From assembly GCA_902583585.1 (NCBI GenBank), contig CACHWN010000006.1, positions 1 through 64,000 on the forward strand: DNA of 64,000 nt, given 5' to 3'. The DNA is from an uncultured Pelagibacteraceae bacterium. GTDB taxonomy: Bacteria; Pseudomonadota; Alphaproteobacteria; Pelagibacterales; Pelagibacteraceae. The stretch's first letter is position 1; every line of letters begins with the position of its first letter. The notes below the pieces were generated by a model. That model worked only from the letters and a program-made list of their open reading frames with translations, did not search any database and was not told where the DNA came from. Below, in pieces: positions 53,269 to 61,906 of this stretch. A program made the translations under genes and the position numbers.

Positions 53269-54135
53269 TTATATACCTTCACCTACTTTATATTTTACAA
53301 AATTTATAACTTTTAACTCCTTGTCTAAAGAGTTTTCTTTTAATATGTCAGATACCTTTTTTTTTGGATCCATAATCCACAATTGATTTAAAAGTGAATT
53401 ATCATTTAAAAATTTAGAAATTTTTCCTTTAGAAATTTTTTCTACCATTTCCTTAGGCTTTCCGGAATTTTCCACTTCCGCTTTAATTATTTCTAATTCT
53501 TTATCAACAATTTTTTTGTCTATTTGATCTTTGTTTATTGCTAGAGGATTTGAGGCAGCAATATGCATCGCAATTTTATTTCCAATCTCTTCATTCTTTC
53601 CCTCCGATATCCCATGTAATTGAACAATTGATACTATTTTTCCAATATTTTTTTCTATAGCTGAATGAACATAAAAAAAATTAGAACCTTTTGAGTTATC
53701 AAAAAAATCAGATCTTCTTATTGTAATTTTCTCTCCAATCTTAGCTATTAGGTTTACTATATTATCTTTAACTAGTGATCCGTTTTTCATTTTTGAATTA
53801 TTCAAAATTTCTATATCGCCTTGAGATTTTAAATTTAGTTCAGATAATTCTTTGCAAAAACTTATAAAATCTGCATTTTTAGCAACAAAATCTGTTTCGC
53901 TGTTGACTTCAATTATTGAAACCTTACCTTCACTTTCACTTACCAAGACCAATCCCTCGGAAGCCGTTCGACTCATTTTTTTGGATGCTTTTGCAATTCC
54001 TTTTTTTCTCAAAAACTCTACAGACTTATCAAGATCGCCTTTCGTTTCATCTAAGGCTGCTTTACAATCTTTAAACCCAACACCAGTGAGTTCCCTTAAT
54101 TTTTTTATATTATCTAGTAAATCTTTATTTGACAT
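53269..54135 (-). CDS. tsf: Elongation factor Ts
   Basis: Guanine-nucleotide exchange factor for EF-Tu. The UBA-like N terminus reads LRELTGVGFKDCKAALDETKGDLDKSVEFLRKKG across residues 13-46, with the EF-Tu contact region EVNSETDFVAKN. Length 288 residues. Two core subdomains follow. It is preceded by rpsB with a 17-base gap and followed by frr after 3 bases. Confidence 0.97.
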   Translation of the reverse strand: MSNKDLLDNIKKLRELTGVGFKDCKAALDETKGDLDKSVEFLRKKGIAKASKKMSRTASEGLVLVSESEGKVSIIEVNSETDFVAKNADFISFCKELSELNLKSQGDIEILNNSKMKNGSLVKDNIVNLIAKIGEKITIRRSDFFDNSKGSNFFYVHSAIEKNIGKIVSIVQLHGISEGKNEEIGNKIAMHIAASNPLAINKDQIDKKIVDKELEIIKAEVENSGKPKEMVEKISKGKISKFLNDNSLLNQLWIMDPKKKVSDILKENSLDKELKVINFVKYKVGEGI

Positions 54136-54152
54136 GGGATTAGTTTTGAAAC

Positions 54153-54899
54153 TTATTTTTTTATCTCAGATTTTTTATTATCTTTTGGATCTTTTTTTTC
54201 CTCAGATCCTTTAATAAACTTTTCTGCATCCTTAATTGTATTTTTTAAAAGATCACAATAAAGATTTATTGATCTTCTGGCGTCATCGTTTCCTGGAATA
54301 GGAAAATCAATTCCTGTAGGGTCAGAATTTGTGTCTAAAACTGCTATAATTGGAATATTCAGTTTTTTAGCTTCAGCTACTGCCAGAGACTCAACATTTG
54401 TATCAATTATAAATATTAAATCCGGAGGTTTTTTCATTTCAGATATTCCTCCTAAAGATCTTTTAAGTTTTTCTCTTTCTTTTCCAAATTTTAATATTTC
54501 TTTTTTTGTGAAGCCTAAATTTTCTTTAGACAATTGATCATCTAATTTCTTGAGTCGTTTAATAGAATTTTGAATAGTATTCCAATTAGTTAGCATACCT
54601 CCAAGCCATCTATAATTAACATAGAATTGCCCGGTATCTTTTGCTAGCTCACTTACCTGTTCAGAAGCTTGCTTCTTTGTAGAAACAACTAGCAATTTTC
54701 CGCCTGCAGATATTACTTTATGTACTTTTAAGAGTGCATTTTTAATAAACTCTACTGTCTGTGTTAGATCAATTATATGAATAGAATTTTTTTCACCAAA
54801 AATATATTTTTTCATCTTTGGATTCCATCTAAGTGTTTTGTGACCTAAATGAACTCCTGCTTCTAACAACTGCTTTATATCAACTTTTGGTACGTTCAT
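54153..54899 (-). CDS. rpsB: 30S ribosomal protein S2
   Basis: A 248-residue S2 protein with [57 protein letters not shown] and the C-terminal [25 protein letters not shown] region characteristic of the family. It begins the rpsB-tsf-frr-uppS-cdsA-dxr-bamA run. The 117-base region upstream holds what looks like a folded leader RNA. Confidence 0.98.
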   Translation of the reverse strand: MNVPKVDIKQLLEAGVHLGHKTLRWNPKMKKYIFGEKNSIHIIDLTQTVEFIKNALLKVHKVISAGGKLLVVSTKKQASEQVSELAKDTGQFYVNYRWLGGMLTNWNTIQNSIKRLKKLDDQLSKENLGFTKKEILKFGKEREKLKRSLGGISEMKKPPDLIFIIDTNVESLAVAEAKKLNIPIIAVLDTNSDPTGIDFPIPGNDDARRSINLYCDLLKNTIKDAEKFIKGSEEKKDPKDNKKSEIKK

Positions 54900-54970
54900 A
54901 TTTTTTTCCGGTTAATCCACCACAGTAACTCCAAATTGGACCGGTAGGGCTATACCCTTATAACTGTGTG
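54900..54970 (-). promoter_or_regulatory. Candidate structured mRNA leader of rpsB (S2 autoregulation)
   Basis: Read on the minus strand, an outer stem CACAGT/ACTGTG (54963-54968 with 54921-54926) encloses two small hairpins, AGGG/CCCT (54946-54958) and TCCAA/TTGGA (54930-54940). CCGGT (54940-54944) can also pair with ACCGG (54908-54912), just before the A-rich stretch leading to the ATG, forming a possible pseudoknot near the ribosome site. S2 is known to repress its own rpsB-tsf message through a folded leader in E. coli; homology of this structure is inferred. Confidence 0.5.
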
Positions 54971-55016
54971 CGAAATAAATACTTGATATATACAATCGAC
55001 CTTAAAAATCAATACT
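54971..55016 (-). promoter_or_regulatory. Possible rpsB promoter
   Basis: On the minus strand between dnaE and the folded leader, TTGATT is followed after 16 bases by TATATC, with the leader beginning a short way downstream. This would place transcription start just before the folded leader, as needed for leader-based control. The hexamers are imperfect and the region is AT-rich, so this is tentative. Confidence 0.35.
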
Positions 55017-58000
55017 CTAATCTGAAATTTTTACCACGTATTCCTTAGCTTTTAGGGCTTTTAAATGTTTTATATTAAATTTTCTATTATTTTGAAGAGT
55101 ATAATGGGTCTTTTGTTTTTTATCATTAATTAATAAATTTATCTTTGTACTGCCATTACTAGCTAAAATTTCTTTTATTTCATTAATTTTAAAATTTTCT
55201 TTTAATTCTATAGTTACATTTGAAAAAGGTTCATTTATTAAAGTTTCTAGACTAGAGATCTTTCTAACGTTTATTCTTTTTCTTGAATTTTCGCCTGTAA
55301 TTCTATCTTTTTGTAATGTAAGAACTATTGACTCAGACTCTTTTAATTTATCTCTATTTGCAACTAACATTTCAGAAAATAAAAATAATTCAAATTCTCC
55401 TTTTTTATCACTAAATTTTACTATTGCATAAGGTGTACCTTTCGCACTTTTCTTTTCCTGTATTGACATTATTGTTCCTGCGACTAAGCCTTCGCCATTT
55501 TCATTTTGGTAAAATTCATTGTAAGAAATAATATTTAGTTGTTTAAAAATATCCTCATATTCATTTAATGGATGATTTGAGATGTAAAAACCTAGTGATT
55601 TAAATTCTTCAGCAAGAAGTTCTTTTTGCTTCCAAGGAATGGACGGTAAAAATTCAAAATTATTTACCACATTTATTTGATTTTCAAATAAACTTGTTTG
55701 GTTGTTCTTTTTATCATCGTCTATATTCTTAGTATGTTGGATAATTTTTGGAATTGAGTTAAGTATTTTATTTCTATCAGGATCAAATTCGTCAAAAACT
55801 CCAGATTTAGTAAGACCCTCTAACTGTAATTTATTAATATCCTTGGGATCAATTCTTGCAATAAAATCCCCAAAAGATTTAAACTTACCATTTTTCTCCC
55901 TTTCCTTTATAATATTTGAAATTGCATTAAAACCAACATTTTTAATTGCTCCAAGACCGTAATGAATTTTTCCATCTATAGCTTTAAACTCTGCAAAACA
56001 ATTATTTATTGAGGGACGAACAATCTCTACCTTAAGCCTTCTTAGTTCTTCAACAAATTCTCTTAATTTAGAAGTATTTGTTAATTCTGTGTTCATCGTT
56101 GCAGCAATAAAGTCCTCTTTATGATAGGTTTTTAGAAATGCAGTTTGATAGGCTATCAAAGCATAGGCAGCAGCATGACTTTTATTAAATCCGTATTGAG
56201 CGAATGGTTCAATTTTTGTAAAAACGAAATTCGCTACATCTTTTGTGATTCCTTTTTTGGTTGCTCCATTTATGAATCTTTCTTTTTGCTTATCCAACTC
56301 AGCTTTCTTTTTTTTACCCATCGCTCTTCTCAAGATATCAGCTTCGCCTGCAGTAAATCCTGCTAATGTTTGAGCAATTTGCATTACTTGTTCCTGATAA
56401 ATAATTATTCCATAAGTAGGTTTTAATATTTCTTTTAATGTAGGGTGAATATAATCTGGCTCTTTTAAACCATTTTTGCAATCATTATAAATAGGAATAT
56501 TGCTCATAGGTCCAGGACGATACAATGCAACTAAAGCTATAATGTCATCAAACTTATTTGGCTTCATTTGTTTTATCGCTTCTCTCATGCCGGCGCTCTC
56601 TAGTTGAAATAACCCTGTAGTTTCGCCTGTAGATAAAAGGGAGTAAACTTCTTTATCATTTTGATTTATTTTACTAATATCCAAATTTATTTTTTTAATT
56701 TTTAATGTTTTTAATGTTTTATCAATAACTGTAAGTGTTTTTAATCCTAGTAAATCAAATTTTACTAATCCAGCATTTTCAGATGAGTACATATCATATT
56801 GAGTCGATGGTAAAATTAAGTCAGAATTATTATCGATATAAAGGGGGAATTGTTCTGCTAATTTTTCTCCAGCTATTACAACACCCGCAGCATGTGTTGC
56901 CATATTTCTGTTTAGCCCTTCTAATTTAAGGGATAATTCTAAGAGTTTTTTTACTTTTATATTTTTTTTTACTTCTTCTTGAAATCTAGGTTCTCTATCT
57001 ATTGACTCTTGAAGTGTAAGTGGTCTTGAAGGATCAAAAGGAACCATTTTACATAGTTTATCTACGTGTCCATATGATAAACCTAATACTCTTCCAACAT
57101 CTCGCAAAGCCATCCTAGCTTTAAGTTTACCAAAGGTTATAATGTGGGCTACACCATCTTTATACTTTGTTTTTAAATATTCAAAGACTCGGTCTCTTTT
57201 TTCCTCACAAAAATCAATATCAAAATCTGGCATCGATATTCTATCTGGATTTAAAAATCTTTCAAAAATTAAGTCATATTCAATGGGATCAAGATCGGTT
57301 ATGTCTAAACAGTAAGCGACTAGCGAACCAGCTCCAGATCCTCTACCTGGGCCAACTGGTATAAAGTTTTTTTTTGCCCATCTTATATAGTCAGAAACTA
57401 TCAAAAAATAACTCGCGTAATCCATTGAATTAATGATATTTATTTCATGATTAAGTCTATCCTTATAAATTTTTCTTATTTCATTTTCTGGTTGGGATGA
57501 ATTTTTTTTTAAAACAAAATTATCAATTCTATGTGTCAAACCTTCCAAAGCTTGTCTTGAAAGTTCATTTTCAGGAGTGTTACTATTTTTACTAGAAATC
57601 GTGGGTAAAATAGGTTTCGATTTTTTGGGCTTAAAATTAAATCTGAGATGAAAATTATAATTATTTTCTAAAGCCTCTGGAATATCAGAATATAATTCTT
57701 TTAATTCATTATTTTGTTTTAAAAAGTGTTGATTGCTTAGTTTAAATCTGCTTTTATCGTCTACAAAATTTTTCTCACCAATACATCTTAAAGCATCATG
57801 AGCCTCATACATTTCGGGTTTTAAATAGAATATCTCCTGAGTTGCAATTAGTGGTATATTTAAAGATTTTGATTTTTTTAGTAAGTAATTTTCAAAATTT
57901 TTTTCAAGATTTTCGTTATGTCTTTGAATTTCAAAATAAATTCTTTGCGGAAAACTTTTTTTTAATAAATTAATAGCGCTATCAAAATCTTTAGATTTAT

Positions 58001-58433
58001 TCGCTTGAAATAACTTTCCAAAAAAATCTCTGTAATTACCTGTTAATATGATTAAATCTTTGTTGCTAGCTAATAATTCTTCTATTTCACATGATGGGTC
58101 CTCTGTGTCTTTTGCATTTAGATAACTAGATGAGGATAATTTAGTTAAATTTTTGAAACCTTCCTCTGTTTTTGCGTAAAGCGTAATTTTTCCTAAAATA
58201 TCGTATCCTTTAACATTTATTTGAGAACCGATAATAGGATGCGTTCCTACTTTTGAGAGTTTTTCTGAAAACTCTAAAGCCCCACATAAATTATAATTAT
58301 CTGCCAAACCAAGTGATTTAATTTTATTTTTCTTACAATATTCAGCCAATTCATCAATTTTAATCGCTCCCTCGCATATGGAATATTGAGTATGAATTTT
58401 TATGTTATTAAAATTTTTGTCACTAACGAGCAT
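55017..58433 (-). CDS. dnaE: DNA polymerase III alpha subunit
   Basis: Replicative polymerase of 1138 residues. The PHP domain starts with IKIHTQYSICEGAIKIDEL, the polymerase active site has PDFDIDFCEEKRD and GRGSGAGSLVAYCL, the fingers carry GLFQLESAGMREAI and ALYRPGPM, and ATHAAGVVIAGEKL is conserved; the C-terminal part has the helix-hairpin-helix region and an OB-fold segment (VAGTIMSIQEKKSAKGTPYAI). It overlaps the lolD stop by 11 bases, the order in alphaproteobacteria. Confidence 0.98.
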   Translation of the reverse strand: MLVSDKNFNNIKIHTQYSICEGAIKIDELAEYCKKNKIKSLGLADNYNLCGALEFSEKLSKVGTHPIIGSQINVKGYDILGKITLYAKTEEGFKNLTKLSSSSYLNAKDTEDPSCEIEELLASNKDLIILTGNYRDFFGKLFQANKSKDFDSAINLLKKSFPQRIYFEIQRHNENLEKNFENYLLKKSKSLNIPLIATQEIFYLKPEMYEAHDALRCIGEKNFVDDKSRFKLSNQHFLKQNNELKELYSDIPEALENNYNFHLRFNFKPKKSKPILPTISSKNSNTPENELSRQALEGLTHRIDNFVLKKNSSQPENEIRKIYKDRLNHEINIINSMDYASYFLIVSDYIRWAKKNFIPVGPGRGSGAGSLVAYCLDITDLDPIEYDLIFERFLNPDRISMPDFDIDFCEEKRDRVFEYLKTKYKDGVAHIITFGKLKARMALRDVGRVLGLSYGHVDKLCKMVPFDPSRPLTLQESIDREPRFQEEVKKNIKVKKLLELSLKLEGLNRNMATHAAGVVIAGEKLAEQFPLYIDNNSDLILPSTQYDMYSSENAGLVKFDLLGLKTLTVIDKTLKTLKIKKINLDISKINQNDKEVYSLLSTGETTGLFQLESAGMREAIKQMKPNKFDDIIALVALYRPGPMSNIPIYNDCKNGLKEPDYIHPTLKEILKPTYGIIIYQEQVMQIAQTLAGFTAGEADILRRAMGKKKKAELDKQKERFINGATKKGITKDVANFVFTKIEPFAQYGFNKSHAAAYALIAYQTAFLKTYHKEDFIAATMNTELTNTSKLREFVEELRRLKVEIVRPSINNCFAEFKAIDGKIHYGLGAIKNVGFNAISNIIKEREKNGKFKSFGDFIARIDPKDINKLQLEGLTKSGVFDEFDPDRNKILNSIPKIIQHTKNIDDDKKNNQTSLFENQINVVNNFEFLPSIPWKQKELLAEEFKSLGFYISNHPLNEYEDIFKQLNIISYNEFYQNENGEGLVAGTIMSIQEKKSAKGTPYAIVKFSDKKGEFELFLFSEMLVANRDKLKESESIVLTLQKDRITGENSRKRINVRKISSLETLINEPFSNVTIELKENFKINEIKEILASNGSTKINLLINDKKQKTHYTLQNNRKFNIKHLKALKAKEYVVKISD

Positions 58434-59109
58434 TAACCCGTTTTATATTACCATCAGAAATAAACAACTTGTAATCAGCCCTGTTAGCAAGTTCTCTATT
58501 ATGAGTTGCAAAAATAATTGTTTTTTTTAGTTTTTTTAATTTTAAAAAAAGAGAAAATATTTCTTTTGAAGTTTTAAAATCTAAATTTCCAGTAGGCTCA
58601 TCTGCTAAGATTATCTTTGTATCTGATATAAGAGCTCTGGCGATAGCAACCCTTTGTTGTTCTCCACCGGAAAGTTCATTTGGAAAATGGTTCGACCTGT
58701 CAGAAATTTTAACGTTTTCAAGCATTTTTTTAGATTTCTCATGTGCATTATTTAAATTTTCACCACTTATAATTAAAGGCATCATAATATTTTCAATAGC
58801 GGTAAAATCATTTAACAAATTATTATCCTGAAAGATTATTGAAATATTTTTTCTTCTTATTGTATCTTTTTGCTCATCCGATAAATTTTTGGTTTCCTCG
58901 CTATTGATCTTTATCTTGCCATTTGATGGCTCATCTAGTAATGCCAACAAATGAAGTAAGGAGGATTTTCCTGAACCAGATGGACCAACTAATGCTACTA
59001 GTTCACCTTCTTTTAATTTTAGATTTAAATTATTAAAAAGGGTTATAGGACCATTAACATGATTAAAGCTCTTTTTTAAATTATTGGTTTCTAAAATTAA
59101 TTTATTCAT
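58423..59109 (-). CDS. lolD: Lipoprotein-releasing system ATP-binding protein LolD
   Basis: ATPase of the Lol complex that extracts lipoproteins from the inner membrane. Walker A is GPSGSGKSSLLHLL, the ABC signature LSGGEQQRVAIARAL, Walker B IILADEPTGNLD and the switch His in FATHNRELA. Length 228 residues. It overlaps the LolC/E gene by 8 bases, which supplies its membrane partner. Confidence 0.96.
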   Translation of the reverse strand: MNKLILETNNLKKSFNHVNGPITLFNNLNLKLKEGELVALVGPSGSGKSSLLHLLALLDEPSNGKIKINSEETKNLSDEQKDTIRRKNISIIFQDNNLLNDFTAIENIMMPLIISGENLNNAHEKSKKMLENVKISDRSNHFPNELSGGEQQRVAIARALISDTKIILADEPTGNLDFKTSKEIFSLFLKLKKLKKTIIFATHNRELANRADYKLFISDGNIKRVNAR

Positions 59110-60334
59110 ATCTTAAAGCTCTGAAAGCGCTCATTTTAGAAATTTTCATTGCGGGCAAGTATGAAGCTATAGCTGAAATTAATAATGAAATTATAAAAAT
59201 AATTATAATTGAGTCAGGATTAATTTCGCTCGGTAATTTATCTAAAAAATAAATATCCGATGGAAATATTTCTAAATTGAAAACTGATGACAAAAGTATT
59301 CTTAATTTTTCTATATTTAAAGAAAAAAGTACTCCTAAAATTATCCCTGAAAATGTAGCGAAAAAACCTATGGTTAATCCCGTTAAAAAAAAAGTTTTTT
59401 TAATAGATCGATTGCTTAAACCTAAAGTTTTTAAAATAGCAATTTCTTTAGTTTTATTTTTTATTAATATTGTTAAACCAGAAATAATATTAAAAGCCGC
59501 TACAATTACAATTAGTGTAAGAATGATAAACATTACGTTTCTTTCAACCTTTAAAGCGCTAAAAAGTGACTTATTCAAATCTGACCAAGTATAAATAAAA
59601 TAATTTTGATTCATTTTTTGTATCGATTCTTTTAAAGAATTGGCTTTTAGTGGATCGTTTAAATATATCTCAATATTTTGATCTTTTATCTCTTTATTAA
59701 AAATTGATAAAGCATCTTTAATGTTTAAAAAAATGATATTTTGGTCAAATTCCAAAAAATCAGTTTTAAAGATGCCTACCACTTTGAAGTTTTCTTGTTT
59801 TGGAAGACTTCCTAATGGGGTATTAACAAAAGCTGATGACATTAAGTTGATAGTGTCACCTATTTTTAAATTTAAATTGAAAGCAAGTTCTGTGCCAATA
59901 AATATATTGTTTGAATTAAAGTTTTCTAGACTACCTTTTAATAAATATTTTTTGAAAAATTCACTAATATTGTTATCATTTTTGTCTACTCCCCTAAAAA
60001 AAACTCCTTTTGTGTTATTTTTACTAATAATAATTCCTTCTCCCGTAAACGACCTATTTAAACTTATGTCTTTAAAATTTTTTTTTAGGTTTAAAATAAA
60101 ATTTTTACTTATTTCATAACTGTTTGACTCTATGACAATGTGTGGATTAAGTCCTAAAATTTTTTTTGTTAAATCTGTTTTAAATCCATTCATGACTGAC
60201 ATTACTATTATCAGAATTGCAACTCCTATCATGATTCCTAAAAAAGAAAAAACCGATATAATTTTTAAAAAACCCTCTTTTTTTTTAGGTCTTAAATTTC
60301 TTAAAGAAATAAGTCTCTCAGCTTTAGTAAACAA
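59102..60334 (-). CDS. lolC: Lipoprotein-releasing system permease (LolC/LolE family)
   Basis: Inner-membrane permease with the MacB/FtsX fold, 410 residues. The N-terminal amphipathic start (ERLISLRNLRPKKKEGFLKIIS) and first helix are followed by a large periplasmic domain (about 45-265) and three C-terminal helices, with ILKTLGLSNRSIKKTFFLTGL as the coupling region and SALASYLP-like SAIASYLPAMKISKM. Only one LolC/E homologue is seen, as is common in alphaproteobacteria, so it probably forms a homodimer. Confidence 0.94.
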   Translation of the reverse strand: MFTKAERLISLRNLRPKKKEGFLKIISVFSFLGIMIGVAILIIVMSVMNGFKTDLTKKILGLNPHIVIESNSYEISKNFILNLKKNFKDISLNRSFTGEGIIISKNNTKGVFFRGVDKNDNNISEFFKKYLLKGSLENFNSNNIFIGTELAFNLNLKIGDTINLMSSAFVNTPLGSLPKQENFKVVGIFKTDFLEFDQNIIFLNIKDALSIFNKEIKDQNIEIYLNDPLKANSLKESIQKMNQNYFIYTWSDLNKSLFSALKVERNVMFIILTLIVIVAAFNIISGLTILIKNKTKEIAILKTLGLSNRSIKKTFFLTGLTIGFFATFSGIILGVLFSLNIEKLRILLSSVFNLEIFPSDIYFLDKLPSEINPDSIIIIFIISLLISAIASYLPAMKISKMSAFRALRYE

Positions 60335-60338
60335 TGTT

Positions 60339-61652
60339 TTAACTTTTAAGTTTCAATTTAATATTATCGAGACTTAATATTTCACTTTTTTCATTGAGCT
60401 CTTTAAATTCAAAGCTATCACCATCAGATTTAGAGCCGATGATTATTTGATAAGGAACTCCAATTAAGTCATGTTTTTTAAATTTATTTGACATATTTTC
60501 ATCAACATCGTCTAACAATACGTCAATATTTTGTTTTTTTAGTTCATTGTAAACTTTTTCGGCCTTTTCTAAGTTCTCTTTATTGTTTTTGCTTATACTT
60601 GGTATAATTACTATATCAAAAGGGGCTACGGTTTTAGGCCATTTCATTATTTCGTTATTATACTTTGCCTCAATAATAGCTCCAACTAATCTTGAAACTC
60701 CAATCCCATATGAGCCCATCTTAACAGATGTTTTTTTTCCACTTTTGTCATCTATTAAACAGTTCATAGGCTTTGAATATTTGTCGCTAAAATAAAAAAT
60801 ATGACCTACCTCAATACCTTTGGTAATAATTTGGTCTTCTTTTTTAACTGATTTTTCAAAATCTTCTTTTTTGTATTTTTCGTCTGTTGCTGCATAAATT
60901 TTAGAATAATCTTCCCGCATTTTTTGAAGTGAACCGTCTTCTAATTTATATTTATTGGGATCAATTTTAAAAATATTTTTATCAGCGTAAATATCACTTT
61001 CACCTGTTTCAGCTAATATTACGAACTCATGTGATAGATCCCCTCCTATAGGACCAGTGTCTGCAGCCATAGGTATAGCTTTTAAGTCTAATTTATCGAA
61101 TGTTTTTAAATAAGAATAAAACATCTTATTATATGATTTTTTAGCCTCTTCGTCGGACAAATCAAAAGAATATGCATCTTTCATATAAAATTCTTTACAT
61201 CTCATAACACCGAATCTCGGTCTTATTTCATCTCTAAACTTCCATTGAATGTGATATAAAAGTTGAGGAAGTGATTTGTAAGATTTTACACTTGATCTAA
61301 AAACATCTGTAATGAGCTCCTCATTGGTTGGTCCATAAAGTAACTCCCTGCCCTGACGATCTTTAATTCTTAACATTTCCTCACCATAATCATCGTACCT
61401 GCCACTTTCTTTCCATATTTCCGAAGACTGAATAGTTGGCATTAGCATTTCCTGTGCTCCAATTGAATTTTGCTCTTCTCTAACAATCTGTTCAATTTTT
61501 TTCATCACCTTAAAACCTAGTGGGAGCCAAGAATAGATTCCTGCAGAAGATTGTTTGATCATTCCAGTTCTTAGCATTAGCTGGTGCGATTTAATTTTAG
61601 CCTCTGCTGGAAGATCTTTTGTAATGGGAATAAATAATTTTGAAATAAACAT
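60339..61652 (-). CDS. proS: Prolyl-tRNA synthetase (short, alphaproteobacterial type)
   Basis: Class II synthetase charging tRNA-Pro. Motif 1 is in RTGMIKQSSAGIYSWLPLGFKVM, motif 2 in FRDEIRPRFGVMRCKEFYMKDAYSF and motif 3 in GSYGIGVSRLVGAIIEA. The 437-residue length and the absence of the large editing insertion between motifs 2 and 3 put it in the shorter ProS class of alphaproteobacteria and mitochondria. A C-terminal anticodon-binding domain follows. It starts on the last base of the DUF1467 gene. Confidence 0.97.
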   Translation of the reverse strand: MFISKLFIPITKDLPAEAKIKSHQLMLRTGMIKQSSAGIYSWLPLGFKVMKKIEQIVREEQNSIGAQEMLMPTIQSSEIWKESGRYDDYGEEMLRIKDRQGRELLYGPTNEELITDVFRSSVKSYKSLPQLLYHIQWKFRDEIRPRFGVMRCKEFYMKDAYSFDLSDEEAKKSYNKMFYSYLKTFDKLDLKAIPMAADTGPIGGDLSHEFVILAETGESDIYADKNIFKIDPNKYKLEDGSLQKMREDYSKIYAATDEKYKKEDFEKSVKKEDQIITKGIEVGHIFYFSDKYSKPMNCLIDDKSGKKTSVKMGSYGIGVSRLVGAIIEAKYNNEIMKWPKTVAPFDIVIIPSISKNNKENLEKAEKVYNELKKQNIDVLLDDVDENMSNKFKKHDLIGVPYQIIIGSKSDGDSFEFKELNEKSEILSLDNIKLKLKS

Positions 61653-61906
61653 TATTGTAAAAACTCTCTTAAATTTAAAAAATCATTTTCTACAAGATAA
61701 TATATAACTATAAAAATTATAGAAGTTATTAATGTAGTGATTAAAAATTTTTTTGCTATTTTCGGATTTTTTGGAGCTCCAGGATCCATCCCACCAATTT
61801 TTTCCTTAAAAACTTCCTTGTTTGATTGAATTCCTATTGGCAAAACTGAAAAAAATATTATCCACCAGATCATCACATAAACAATTATAGAGCCAGTTAT
61901 ACCCAT
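61652..61906 (-). CDS. DUF1467 family membrane protein
   Basis: An 84-residue protein with the start ATG at 61906 immediately coupled to the RNase J stop (TAATG); a longer in-frame ATG at 61975 lies inside rnj and is unlikely. Two membrane helices (about 2-24 and 59-78) flank the conserved loop PIGIQSNKEVFKEKIGGMDPGAPKNP, of which DPGAPKNP is the family mark. The gene lies between rnj and proS in many alphaproteobacteria. Function unknown. Confidence 0.9.
   Translation of the reverse strand: MGITGSIIVYVMIWWIIFFSVLPIGIQSNKEVFKEKIGGMDPGAPKNPKIAKKFLITTLITSIIFIVIYYLVENDFLNLREFLQ

Noticed and set aside
54900-55016. tRNA or other stable RNA gene in the rpsB-dnaE gap
   Set aside because: No cloverleaf or CCA-type acceptor pairing could be drawn; the pairs fit an mRNA leader instead.
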